A stretch of DNA of 5,475 nt from NCBI GenBank assembly GCA_964428935.1, contig CAYSAG010000335.1, positions 1-5,475 on the forward strand, written 5' to 3'. The position numbers were made by a program, and so were the translations under genes. Positions 1 through 5,475 of the stretch are shown here, piece by piece. Under the pieces are notes generated by a model, which saw only the letters and a list, made by a program, of their open reading frames with translations, was not told where the DNA came from and made no database searches. Origin of the DNA: JAADHY01 sp964428935 (lineage in GTDB: Bacteria; Planctomycetota; Planctomycetia; Planctomycetales; Planctomycetaceae). How positions within the stretch are numbered: position 1 is the first letter of the stretch; the number at the start of each line of letters is the position of its first letter.

Positions 1-280
1 GGACGCAGAACCGGGTAACATAGGTCGCTCGAGCGATTTTTCAAGCCCGTCTCTCTAGAATACTCCCCGCGCACCTCCGGCCGAAAGGGGGACGGCAGCA
101 ACTGGTCGTGCGGGCTGGCTCGTTGTGCCGTTTGTGCGGGGTCGGCTCGCCCGGCGTGACGTCCGGCGACGGCCGCGTCGACCGTTCACAGGCGGGCGAG
201 TCTGGCCGTGCGAGGCCGAGCCGCTTTGAGGCGAAGAGCCGAATTTGGCCGAGCGGCCCCGGGGCGAGAAAACGAGCGGC

Positions 281-327
281 CGTCCCAGGACGCGGGGGCG
301 GCGGCCGGCAGCGTCGGACCTGGGACG
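281..327 (+). other. Perfect 9-bp inverted repeat in the tsaB leader (possible RNA hairpin)
   Basis: CGTCCCAGG (281-289) is exactly complementary to CCTGGGACG (319-327). The stem can continue inward with ACGC (290-293) against GCGT (311-314), leaving a four-base bulge (315-318) and a 17-base G-rich apical region. The element ends 56 bases before the tsaB ATG and has no T-run after it, so it looks less like an intrinsic terminator than a structured 5' leader or a protein-binding dyad. The pairing is seen directly; any regulatory role is inference. Confidence 0.4.
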
Positions 328-376
328 ACGACGTTCGTTTCACACGCTGCTTTTGGGCAACGGCAACGGGACGAGC

Positions 377-381
377 AGGAG
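377..381 (+). promoter_or_regulatory. Shine-Dalgarno site of tsaB
   Basis: AGGAG lies only 2 bases before the ATG at 384, which is tight. TTG at 387 and GTG at 390 are in the same frame at 5 and 8 bases, so the true start could be up to two codons later. ATG is preferred because it gives the complete first beta-strand expected of this family. Confidence 0.5.
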
Positions 382-383
382 CC

Positions 384-1076
384 ATGTTGGTGTTAGCCGT
401 CGAAACGTCCGGACCGTTGGCCACTTTCGCCGTTTGCGACGACCACCGGTGTTTGCTGGAGCGGCCCGTCGAGTCGGCGGGCAAGCGTCGAGGCCAGACT
501 TTGGTCGCCGAAGTCACGGCGTCGCTGCGCCAGCTGAAGGTGCGGCCGTCGGACTGTGAGCTGGTGGGAGTCAGCATTGGGCCGGGCAGTTTCACGGGCT
601 TGCGGGTCGGCGTCGTCTTTGCCAAGACGTTCGCCTACGCGACCGGTCGTCCGCTTTGTGCCGTGGAAACCCCGCACTGCATTGCGGCAGCCATGCCGGA
701 CGACGTCAGCCGCGTCTTCGTGGTCTGTGACGCCCAGCGCGGCGAACTCTACACGGCCCAGTACGACCGGAACGACGAAGGCCAGTGGCAGCGAGTCGGC
801 TCGATTGAAATTGTCGACGCCCACCAGTTCGCCCAACAGCGGGCGGCGTCGGACGTCGTGGTCGGCCCCGCCTTGGAGAAGTTCGAGTCGCTGCTGGCCG
901 GACGGTGCCAGTTGGCCGAGCGGGACCTGTGGCACCCGCGAGCCAGTTACGTCGCTCGGCTGGCCCTGCAACGCTTCCGCGACGGACACACGGACGACCC
1001 CTGGACGCTGGAACCGCTCTACGTACGCAAGAGCTACGCGGAAGAAAGAGAGCTGGGCTCGGACACGCAAGCGTAA
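384..1076 (+). CDS. tsaB: tRNA threonylcarbamoyladenosine biosynthesis protein TsaB
   Basis: TsaB (formerly YeaZ) is the non-catalytic partner of TsaD in the bacterial TsaBDE complex. That complex transfers threonylcarbamoyl from TC-AMP to A37 of tRNAs reading ANN codons, in the cytoplasm. The 230-residue product matches the usual family length of about 220-240. The N-terminal strand MLVLAVETSG (1-10) is the ASKHA-fold opening, and GPGSFTGLRVG (66-76) is the family hallmark. DAQRGELYTAQY (116-127) corresponds to the conserved DxRRxEVY-type segment, and the tail LEPLYVRKSYAEE (209-221) is the typical C-terminal P-x-Y-x-R stretch. The HxxxH metal motif of TsaD is absent, which separates it from its paralogue. 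The segment normally reading like RHSE at about 35-39 is KRRGQ here, a mild divergence. The ATG at 384 is chosen because the homology begins there. tsaD and tsaE are not in the window, and no operon partner is apparent. Confidence 0.95.
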   Translation: MLVLAVETSGPLATFAVCDDHRCLLERPVESAGKRRGQTLVAEVTASLRQLKVRPSDCELVGVSIGPGSFTGLRVGVVFAKTFAYATGRPLCAVETPHCIAAAMPDDVSRVFVVCDAQRGELYTAQYDRNDEGQWQRVGSIEIVDAHQFAQQRAASDVVVGPALEKFESLLAGRCQLAERDLWHPRASYVARLALQRFRDGHTDDPWTLEPLYVRKSYAEERELGSDTQA

Positions 1077-1090
1077 CGGCGGGTTCTCAG

Positions 1091-1107
1091 GCCGCCGGAC
1101 CGGCGGC
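1091..1107 (+). terminator. GC-rich hairpin downstream of tsaB, possible terminator
   Basis: GCCGCCG (1091-1097) pairs perfectly with CGGCGGC (1101-1107) around a GAC triloop, starting 14 bases after the tsaB TAA. No T-tract follows, so it is not a canonical Rho-independent terminator. Its position suggests it ends or stabilises the tsaB transcript, but this is inference. A second palindrome, CGGGCGCGCCCG, lies at 1148-1159. Confidence 0.35.
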
Positions 1108-1354
1108 TACGCTGCCAGTTGTGCTGCTGGGGCACCGCGCCGTGGCTCGGGCGCGCCCGGCCAACCCCTCCGTTGCCTCCCCGACCGCGGCCGGGTAACC
1201 TGACTTCGACGGGACAGGAGCGGGTGTGTTGACCGCACCAGGACGTCGAACCACGCTGGAAACGGGCTCCGTGTCCAACGACGTTCCGGCGGGAACACAC
1301 CCGGTTCTTCGTCACGCCGCGCCTCGACCAAACGTTCGACAGACTACGCTGACT

Positions 1355-1362
1355 GGGGGAGG
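1355..1362 (+). promoter_or_regulatory. Strong Shine-Dalgarno site setting the DUF4832 gene start
   Basis: GGGGGAGG lies exactly 7 bases before the ATG at 1370, a near-ideal ribosome binding site. It favours this ATG over the in-frame GTG at 1226, which would add 48 residues without recognisable content. Confidence 0.75.
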
Positions 1363-1369
1363 CAGAACA

Positions 1370-2938
1370 ATGGTTGCTGGTTCGCCGCGTCACAAGTGGA
1401 CGGCGTCGGAGACTCTCGGTTGGTCCGGCCGCCGCCGACCCGACGGCTCGACGCGCCGTCACGGCCGACGGCTCGAGCGCTTGAGCTGCAAAAGCCGCCG
1501 TCTGTGGAAGGCCGTCGTCTTGCTGACTCTGACAGTCTGGGCGGCAACAGGTTGGCGGCCCGCCCGAGCCGACTCTCCGGAGACCACCGTTCGCCCCGCT
1601 CAAACCGACGCCATTCTGGCCAACCCGTGCATGGGGTGGGAGACCTTTCACCGAACGGCCGACCGCGACCCGAACCTTCCCAATTGGATTCCCTCGACCG
1701 TCCACTACGCTCGCTGGGGCTGGGGCGAGCTGGAGCCGGAGCCCGGAAAGCTCAACACGGCCTTTCTGGACGAAATGCTGCGGCAAAGCCGAGCGGCCGG
1801 TCAGACGTTGGCGTTTCGGGTCATGTGCTGCTCGACCTACCCCGGTCACCCGTACCACCCGTCGTGGCTGCGGCGAATCGGCGGGCGTGTCTTGACAACC
1901 CGGTACGGCGACGGTCCCGAGCTGGAGGTTCCCGACCTGGACGACCCCCGCGTCCTGAAGGCTCACCTGGACTTCATTCGGCGTCTGGGAGCGCGCTACG
2001 ACGGCCACCCCGACCTGGCCCACATCGACCTGGGCTCGGTGGGCTGGTGGGGAGAATGGCACATGAGCCGCTCCTCGAAGGTAAAAATGCCTTCGCTCCA
2101 GACGCAGCAAAAAATCGTCGACGCCTACTTGGCCGCGTTTCGCAAGACGCCGCTGCTCATGCTCATTGGTGGCCGAAAAATGCTGGCTCACGCGGTCCAA
2201 CACGGCACGGGGTGGCGAGCGGACTGCCTGGGAGACATGGGCGGCTTTTCTCGAACCTGGTGTCACATGCGGAACGCCTACCCGGAACTGCTGACCGAGG
2301 CCAACGCGCTGGACGCCTGGAAGCACGCTCCAGTCGCCTGGGAAACGTGCTGGGACATTCGGAAGTGGGTCCGCGAAGGCTGGTCGCTGCGCTACATTTT
2401 CAACTACGCCCTGGCCTGTCATGGGTCGTACCTCAACAACAAGTCCACTCCGCTGCCGGCCGACCCGGAAGTGCGAGCGGAAGTGGAGCGGTTTTTGCGC
2501 CGGTTGGGCTACCGGCTGGTGCTGCTGGAGCTGTCGCACCCGACCGTCGTGGCCTCGGGCGGTCGCCTGACGCTGAAAATGAAGTGGCAAAACAACGGCT
2601 CCGCTCCCTGCTACAAACCCTACCGCCTGGCCTACCGGCTTCGTTCGGACCGCGGAACCGAGACCGTTCTGGTCGGCGACGTCACCGTCAACCACTGGCT
2701 GCCCGGTTCGGTTGAGCTGTTCACTGAGGCGTTCATGCGGGAGCCGCCCGACCTGCCGAACGGCCCGACTTACCGAGTGACCGACACGGTCAAGCTGCCG
2801 CCGGAACTGCCCCCCGGACGCTACAGCTTGTCGGTCGGCGTGGTCGAGCCGACCAGTCAGCGACCGGTCGTGCAGTTGGGCATTGAAGGACGAGACCGGG
2901 ACGGCTGGTACCCGGTGAGTCAACTGACGGTGCAGTGA
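1370..2938 (+). CDS. Exported DUF4832 domain protein, glycoside-hydrolase-like
   Basis: The product is 522 residues, probably exported and carbohydrate-active; the reaction is not established for this family. A long Arg-rich N-region (1-47) containing SRRLWK (42-47) precedes a hydrophobic stretch (48-60), and PARA (64-67) gives a plausible signal peptidase site before DSPE. The mature N-terminal part resembles a (beta/alpha)8 glycosidase: NPCMGWETF (85-93), WGWGELEPEPGKL (116-128, like the W-x-x-x-EP-x-x-G region of clan GH-A enzymes) and GWWGEWHMS (225-233). Glu229 in WGEW is the obvious candidate acid. From about residue 379 (LGYRLVLLELSHP) to GWYPVSQLTV (512-521) runs a beta-sandwich typical of the DUF4832 C-terminal region, including NNGSAPCYKPY (408-418). 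It ends in TGA 196 bases before the sulfatase, same strand. Family assignment rests on motif memory; glycosidase activity is inference. Confidence 0.8.
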   Translation: MVAGSPRHKWTASETLGWSGRRRPDGSTRRHGRRLERLSCKSRRLWKAVVLLTLTVWAATGWRPARADSPETTVRPAQTDAILANPCMGWETFHRTADRDPNLPNWIPSTVHYARWGWGELEPEPGKLNTAFLDEMLRQSRAAGQTLAFRVMCCSTYPGHPYHPSWLRRIGGRVLTTRYGDGPELEVPDLDDPRVLKAHLDFIRRLGARYDGHPDLAHIDLGSVGWWGEWHMSRSSKVKMPSLQTQQKIVDAYLAAFRKTPLLMLIGGRKMLAHAVQHGTGWRADCLGDMGGFSRTWCHMRNAYPELLTEANALDAWKHAPVAWETCWDIRKWVREGWSLRYIFNYALACHGSYLNNKSTPLPADPEVRAEVERFLRRLGYRLVLLELSHPTVVASGGRLTLKMKWQNNGSAPCYKPYRLAYRLRSDRGTETVLVGDVTVNHWLPGSVELFTEAFMREPPDLPNGPTYRVTDTVKLPPELPPGRYSLSVGVVEPTSQRPVVQLGIEGRDRDGWYPVSQLTVQ

Positions 2939-3000
2939 AAGGACGGACGAGTGTGGGGCAACGAATGGAGGGGCGCGGAAGGCCGCGTCGGAGCCCGAGT

Positions 3001-3015
3001 CCGGAGCGGCTCCGG
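3001..3015 (+). other. Perfect GC hairpin between the DUF4832 gene and the sulfatase gene
   Basis: CCGGAG (3001-3006) pairs with CTCCGG (3010-3015) around a CGG loop, followed by TTTCC. An alternative stem, GGAGCC (2990-2995) with GGCTCC (3008-3013), uses the same 3' bases, so the two structures exclude each other. It could act as a weak terminator, an RNA processing site or an attenuator-like switch. The T-run is too short for a confident terminator call. Confidence 0.3.
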
Positions 3016-3122
3016 TTTCCGTTCCAGGCCAACGCCGCTCGGCAGAGCCGGCCGAAGCGTCCCGACCTTCGCACCTCGGCCGTGGACGTCCGGCCCGTTT
3101 CGTCAAGACCAGAACACGTAGC

Positions 3123-3127
3123 GAGGA
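3123..3127 (+). promoter_or_regulatory. Shine-Dalgarno site supporting the GTG start of the sulfatase
   Basis: GAGGA lies 7 bases before the GTG at 3135. This spacing, and the signal peptide that begins directly after this start, supports GTG at 3135 as the true initiation codon. Confidence 0.65.
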
Positions 3128-3134
3128 CCTGCCC

Positions 3135-5135
3135 GTGACGAGAAGACGACAAGAGCTGTCCGTTGTCAGTCGGCTCAGCCGCCGGCTGGTTGGAGTCGTC
3201 CTTGCGACGACGTGGGCGTTGGGTCTGCTTCGGTCCGTGCCGTTGTCCGCGGCCGACCCGTCTGCGTCTCGTCCACCGAACGTCATTTTCATTCTGGCGG
3301 ACGACCTGGGCTACGCCGAACTGGGTTGCTACGGAAACCGATTCAACGAAACGCCCAATTTGGACTGGCTGGCCGCGCACGGCATGCGGTTCACGCAAGC
3401 GTACGCAGCGGCTCCGGTCTGCTCGCCGTACCGAGCCAGTCTGCTGACCGGCCAATGGCCAGCGCGGGTGGGCATTACGGACTACCTTCGTCCGGACGAC
3501 CCGAAGCACCTGTCGACCGACTACGTGACGCTGGCCGAGCAGTTCAAGCGAGCGGGCTACGCGACGGGACTGATTGGAAAGTGGCACTTGACCGGCTACG
3601 CCAACCACGGAGCCGTCGAGGTGCCGCCCAGCCGCCACGGGTTCGACGAAGTCTTGGTCAGCGAGAACCGAGGCATTGCGGCGGGCAGCTACTTCTACCC
3701 CTACCACTTCAACCGAGAAATTCGACAGCGTTTGCGAAACGTCCGGAACCCCGAGACAGGCGAGTGGACCGAGTACCTGACGGACCGCCTGAACTTGGAA
3801 GCGGTCGAATTCATCAGACGCCACCGGAACGAGCCGTTCTTCCTCTACAAGAGTCACTACGCGGTCCACACGCGCTTGAACGGACGGCCCGACCTGGTGG
3901 CCAGGTACTCGAAAAAGCCCGGCGCAGGACTCCGGCCCAACTCGCCCAAGAACAACGTCCACTTGGCGGCCATGCTGGAGGCCATTGACGAGGGAGTCGG
4001 CCAAATTGTGGCGACCTTGCGAGAGCTCGGTCTGCTGGACCACACAATCATTGTTTTCACGTCGGACAACGGCGGCGAAGCTCGCGTCACCGACAACGGC
4101 CCGTTGCGCGGCGGCAAGTCAATGCTGTACGAGGGAGGCATTCGCGAACCGCTCCTCATTTTCTGGCCGGGCGTCGTGCCAGCCGGCTCCACCTGCAACA
4201 CCCCGGTCTGCTCGGTCGACTTCTACCCGACTTTCCTGGACGTGTTGCAGTTGCAGCCGCCGAAGGGACAAGTGGTCGACGGCGTGTCTCTGCTGCCGCT
4301 GCTCAAAGACCCGCGACGGACTCTTCCCCGGACCACGCTCTACTGGCACTACCCGTTGCGTCGACCGCACTTTCTGGGCGGCCGTTCGTCCGGTGCCATT
4401 CGGGACGGCGACTGGAAGTTGATTGAGTACTTCGACGACGGGCACGTGGAGCTTTACAACTTGGCGAACGACTTGGGCGAGCAGCACGACTTGGCGCAAG
4501 AGCGTCCGGACAAGGTCGCTGCGTTGCGCCGGAAGTTGGCCGAGTGGCGAAAGCGGGTCGGAGCGAAAGTCATTACTGGCCCGAAACACGTCGTGGTGTC
4601 GTTGGCCGGGCGACGGTTGACGTTCGACGACTTCGACACACAGCCGCTCAACGGCCAGGCGCCCTTTCCTCGACGCTTCCCCGGACGAGCCTACCTGGAC
4701 CTCCCCCGCTCGGACGCTCCGGCAATTGCCGGCCGTTCGCTCACGGTGTCGGCCCGCGTTTCGTGCGAAAAACCGGACGGCGTCGTTTTCGCTTACGGCG
4801 GCAACCGGTGGGGCTTTGCGCTCTACGTCCGACAAGGCCGGCCGGCTGCCGCCGTGTGCGTCGACTGGAAACGGACGGTGGTCCACGGCAACCGACCGCT
4901 GTCCGGCCCGACGCGCTTGACCGCTCGGTTGACCGGCACGGGTCGGCTGGAGCTGCTCGTCGACGGCGAAACCGTCGCCTCGGAACAAGCCGCCGGACTG
5001 CTCGCCCGAAACCCAGGAGACTCGATTCAGGTGGGAGCGGACACGGTGCAACCGGTGGGCGACTACCGCTCGCCGAACTACTTCCACGGGACCATTTACG
5101 AGCTGGACTTCCGCGTCGAGAAGCCCGGTTCGTAG
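3135..5135 (+). CDS. Exported type I (arylsulfatase-like) sulfatase with C-terminal LamG-like domain
   Basis: This is a formylglycine-dependent sulfate ester hydrolase of 666 residues, probably acting on a sulfated glycan outside the cytoplasm. The N-terminus (SRRL at 15-18, hydrophobic 19-32, cleavage after LSAA at 40) is a signal peptide. The sulfatase domain spans about 48-475. ILADDLGY (53-60) supplies metal ligands Asp56/Asp57. CSPYRASLLTG (96-106) fits the C-x-P-x-R motif, with Cys96 converted to formylglycine and Arg100. GKWHL (148-152) gives Lys149/His151, HYAVHTRL (241-248) gives His241/His245, TSDNGG (309-314) gives Asp311/Asn312, and Lys328 lies in GGKSMLYEGGIREP. All expected catalytic residues are present; Arg247 replaces the Pro common in VHTP. 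LYNLANDLGEQHDLA (440-454) is the usual end of the catalytic region. Residues about 500-662 look like a LamG/concanavalin-type beta-sandwich, perhaps glycan-binding. The subfamily and substrate cannot be told by eye. No maturase gene is present. Confidence 0.93.
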   Translation: MTRRRQELSVVSRLSRRLVGVVLATTWALGLLRSVPLSAADPSASRPPNVIFILADDLGYAELGCYGNRFNETPNLDWLAAHGMRFTQAYAAAPVCSPYRASLLTGQWPARVGITDYLRPDDPKHLSTDYVTLAEQFKRAGYATGLIGKWHLTGYANHGAVEVPPSRHGFDEVLVSENRGIAAGSYFYPYHFNREIRQRLRNVRNPETGEWTEYLTDRLNLEAVEFIRRHRNEPFFLYKSHYAVHTRLNGRPDLVARYSKKPGAGLRPNSPKNNVHLAAMLEAIDEGVGQIVATLRELGLLDHTIIVFTSDNGGEARVTDNGPLRGGKSMLYEGGIREPLLIFWPGVVPAGSTCNTPVCSVDFYPTFLDVLQLQPPKGQVVDGVSLLPLLKDPRRTLPRTTLYWHYPLRRPHFLGGRSSGAIRDGDWKLIEYFDDGHVELYNLANDLGEQHDLAQERPDKVAALRRKLAEWRKRVGAKVITGPKHVVVSLAGRRLTFDDFDTQPLNGQAPFPRRFPGRAYLDLPRSDAPAIAGRSLTVSARVSCEKPDGVVFAYGGNRWGFALYVRQGRPAAAVCVDWKRTVVHGNRPLSGPTRLTARLTGTGRLELLVDGETVASEQAAGLLARNPGDSIQVGADTVQPVGDYRSPNYFHGTIYELDFRVEKPGS

Positions 5136-5209
5136 CGGCCGGTTCGGGTGGGCGACTTCGGCGCGAGCTGACGAGGGTTCGGGTCGACCTACAGACGGAC
5201 AGGTGCCAC

Positions 5210-5254
5210 TCGCTGGCCGGTCCGGTCTGCGGCTGGCCGTTGGGCTGCCAGCGA
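5210..5254 (+). terminator. Inverted repeat downstream of the sulfatase gene, possible terminator
   Basis: TCGCTGGC (5210-5217) is perfectly complementary to GCCAGCGA (5247-5254), and CGG (5218-5220) can add pairs with CCG (5237-5239). It starts 74 bases after the sulfatase stop. There is no T-run after it, so an intrinsic terminator is not proven; it may only mark the 3' untranslated region. Confidence 0.25.
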
Positions 5255-5339
5255 CAGAACGGTGAGCGGAGAAGGCGTTGGTTGCAAACCCCGTCTCGCG
5301 TCCGCTCCGAAAGCCCGAAACGCAAGCCTCGGTTCGGCG

Positions 5340-5367
5340 TTGACCCGCAAAATGGCTTCGCTAAAAT
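5340..5367 (+). promoter_or_regulatory. Sigma70-type promoter for tRNA-Pro
   Basis: A -35 box TTGACC (5340-5345, five of six consensus bases) and a -10 box TAAAAT (5362-5367, five of six) are separated by 16 bases. Transcription would start near 5374, about 25 bases before the tRNA 5' end, a normal leader for RNase P processing. It is the best promoter match I found in the window and lies in a locally AT-rich patch of otherwise GC-rich DNA. Confidence 0.7.
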
Positions 5368-5398
5368 AGTGCACGCCCAGAAGGGCAAGTGGACGGTT

Positions 5399-5475
5399 CG
5401 GGGCGTAGCTCAGTCTGGCTAGAGCGCTACGTTCGGGACGTAGAGGTCGCTGGTTCAAATCCAGTCGCCCCGACC
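5399..5475 (+). tRNA. tRNA-Pro (anticodon CGG), cut by the window end
   Basis: The complete cloverleaf is visible. The acceptor stem CGGGGCG (5399-5405) pairs fully with CGCCCCG (5466-5472). The D stem GCTC/GAGC encloses a loop containing the conserved GG. The anticodon stem CTACG/CGTAG (5427-5431 and 5439-5443) is perfect, and its loop TTCGGGA places CGG at 5434-5436, reading CCG proline codons. The T arm GCTGG-TTCAAAT-CCAGT has one G-T wobble at the base. The C1-G72 pair and G37 are typical of bacterial tRNA-Pro. Discriminator A is at 5473, followed by CC, so the CCA tail is probably encoded and only its last A lies beyond the window. Confidence 0.97.

Larger units (their letters stand above)
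1..383. other. Leader/intergenic region upstream of tsaB, no recognisable gene
   Basis: No convincing protein gene was found on either strand. A + strand frame is open from a GTG at 108 straight into tsaB, but its extra 92 residues are Arg/Gly/Pro-rich and match nothing I recognise, as expected of chance-open frames in GC-rich DNA. Minus-strand frames here are equally low in complexity. The first 70 bases are somewhat more AT-rich than the rest and could hold the end of an upstream transcription unit or a promoter, but no convincing -35/-10 pair is visible. The one clear structural element is the inverted repeat at 281-327. Confidence 0.6.

Noticed and set aside
56..61. TAGAAT resembling a -10 box in the AT-richer start of the window.
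   Set aside because: No acceptable -35 box lies 15-19 bases upstream, and a six-base near match alone is expected by chance.
108..383. An N-terminal extension of TsaB from the GTG at 108.
   Set aside because: TsaB proteins begin directly at the MLVLAVETS strand and are about 230 residues long. The extension is Arg/Gly-rich, includes the 281-327 dyad and has no family similarity that I recognise.
1226..1369. A GTG start at 1226 for the DUF4832 gene.
   Set aside because: The ATG at 1370 has a near-ideal ribosome binding site 7 bases upstream, and the extra 48 residues would lengthen an already unusually long signal-peptide N-region.
1034..3292. A very long open frame on the minus strand (about 750 codons) covering the whole DUF4832 gene.
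   Set aside because: Its translation is Arg/Gly/Pro/Val-rich with no recognisable motif, and it lies opposite a gene with a strong ribosome binding site, signal peptide and family motifs. Stop codons are rare in antisense frames of GC-rich genes with this codon bias.
2790..4043. A 417-codon minus-strand open frame across the sulfatase gene start.
   Set aside because: Low-complexity translation without domains, antisense to a sulfatase whose catalytic motifs are all intact.
384..5475. A functional link between TsaB (t6A modification) and the nearby tRNA-Pro gene.
   Set aside because: t6A37 is made on tRNAs reading ANN codons. tRNA-Pro(CGG) reads CCG and carries G at position 37, so it is not a substrate, and the two are separated by two unrelated genes.
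5399..5475. The tRNA-Pro gene as an integration site for a mobile element.
   Set aside because: No integrase, direct repeat of the tRNA 3' end or mobile gene is visible upstream, and the downstream side is outside the window.

Overview
This GC-rich window (roughly two thirds G+C by eye) carries three protein genes and one tRNA gene, all on the + strand. A type I sulfatase with a C-terminal beta-sandwich module sits beside a secreted DUF4832-type protein. Both exported proteins have arginine-rich leaders, the start usage includes GTG, and the intergenic spacers are long. Together these suggest a planctomycete (Pirellulales or Gemmatales-like), a group known for very large sulfatase repertoires. 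That placement is inference; no rRNA or marker gene is present to confirm it.

Layout. Bases 1-383 hold no convincing gene, but contain a strong inverted repeat (281-327) just ahead of tsaB. Bases 384-1076 encode TsaB, a component of the tRNA t6A37 modification machinery. A 293-base spacer follows, with a GC hairpin 14 bases after the tsaB stop. Bases 1370-2938 encode an exported DUF4832-family, glycoside-hydrolase-like protein. A 196-base spacer with nested GC hairpins leads to 3135-5135, an exported arylsulfatase-type enzyme with an intact formylglycine motif. After another 263-base spacer, which contains a good sigma70-type promoter, the window ends in a tRNA-Pro(CGG) gene whose last visible bases are the CC of CCA.

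How the genes work together. tsaB and tRNA-Pro are housekeeping translation genes. tRNA-Pro is not a t6A substrate, so their proximity is probably incidental. The DUF4832 protein and the sulfatase plausibly act together outside the cytoplasm on a sulfated glycan. The only support is adjacency, shared orientation and shared export, since the substrate cannot be read from the sequence.

The most distinctive signal is compositional. The trinucleotides ATC and GAT are almost absent from the whole window, GATC does not occur at all, and Ile is written ATT about 28 times against 5 ATC, although the other C/T-ending codon pairs favour C. I see no mobile element, CRISPR array, phage gene or defence system, and no clear new multi-gene system.
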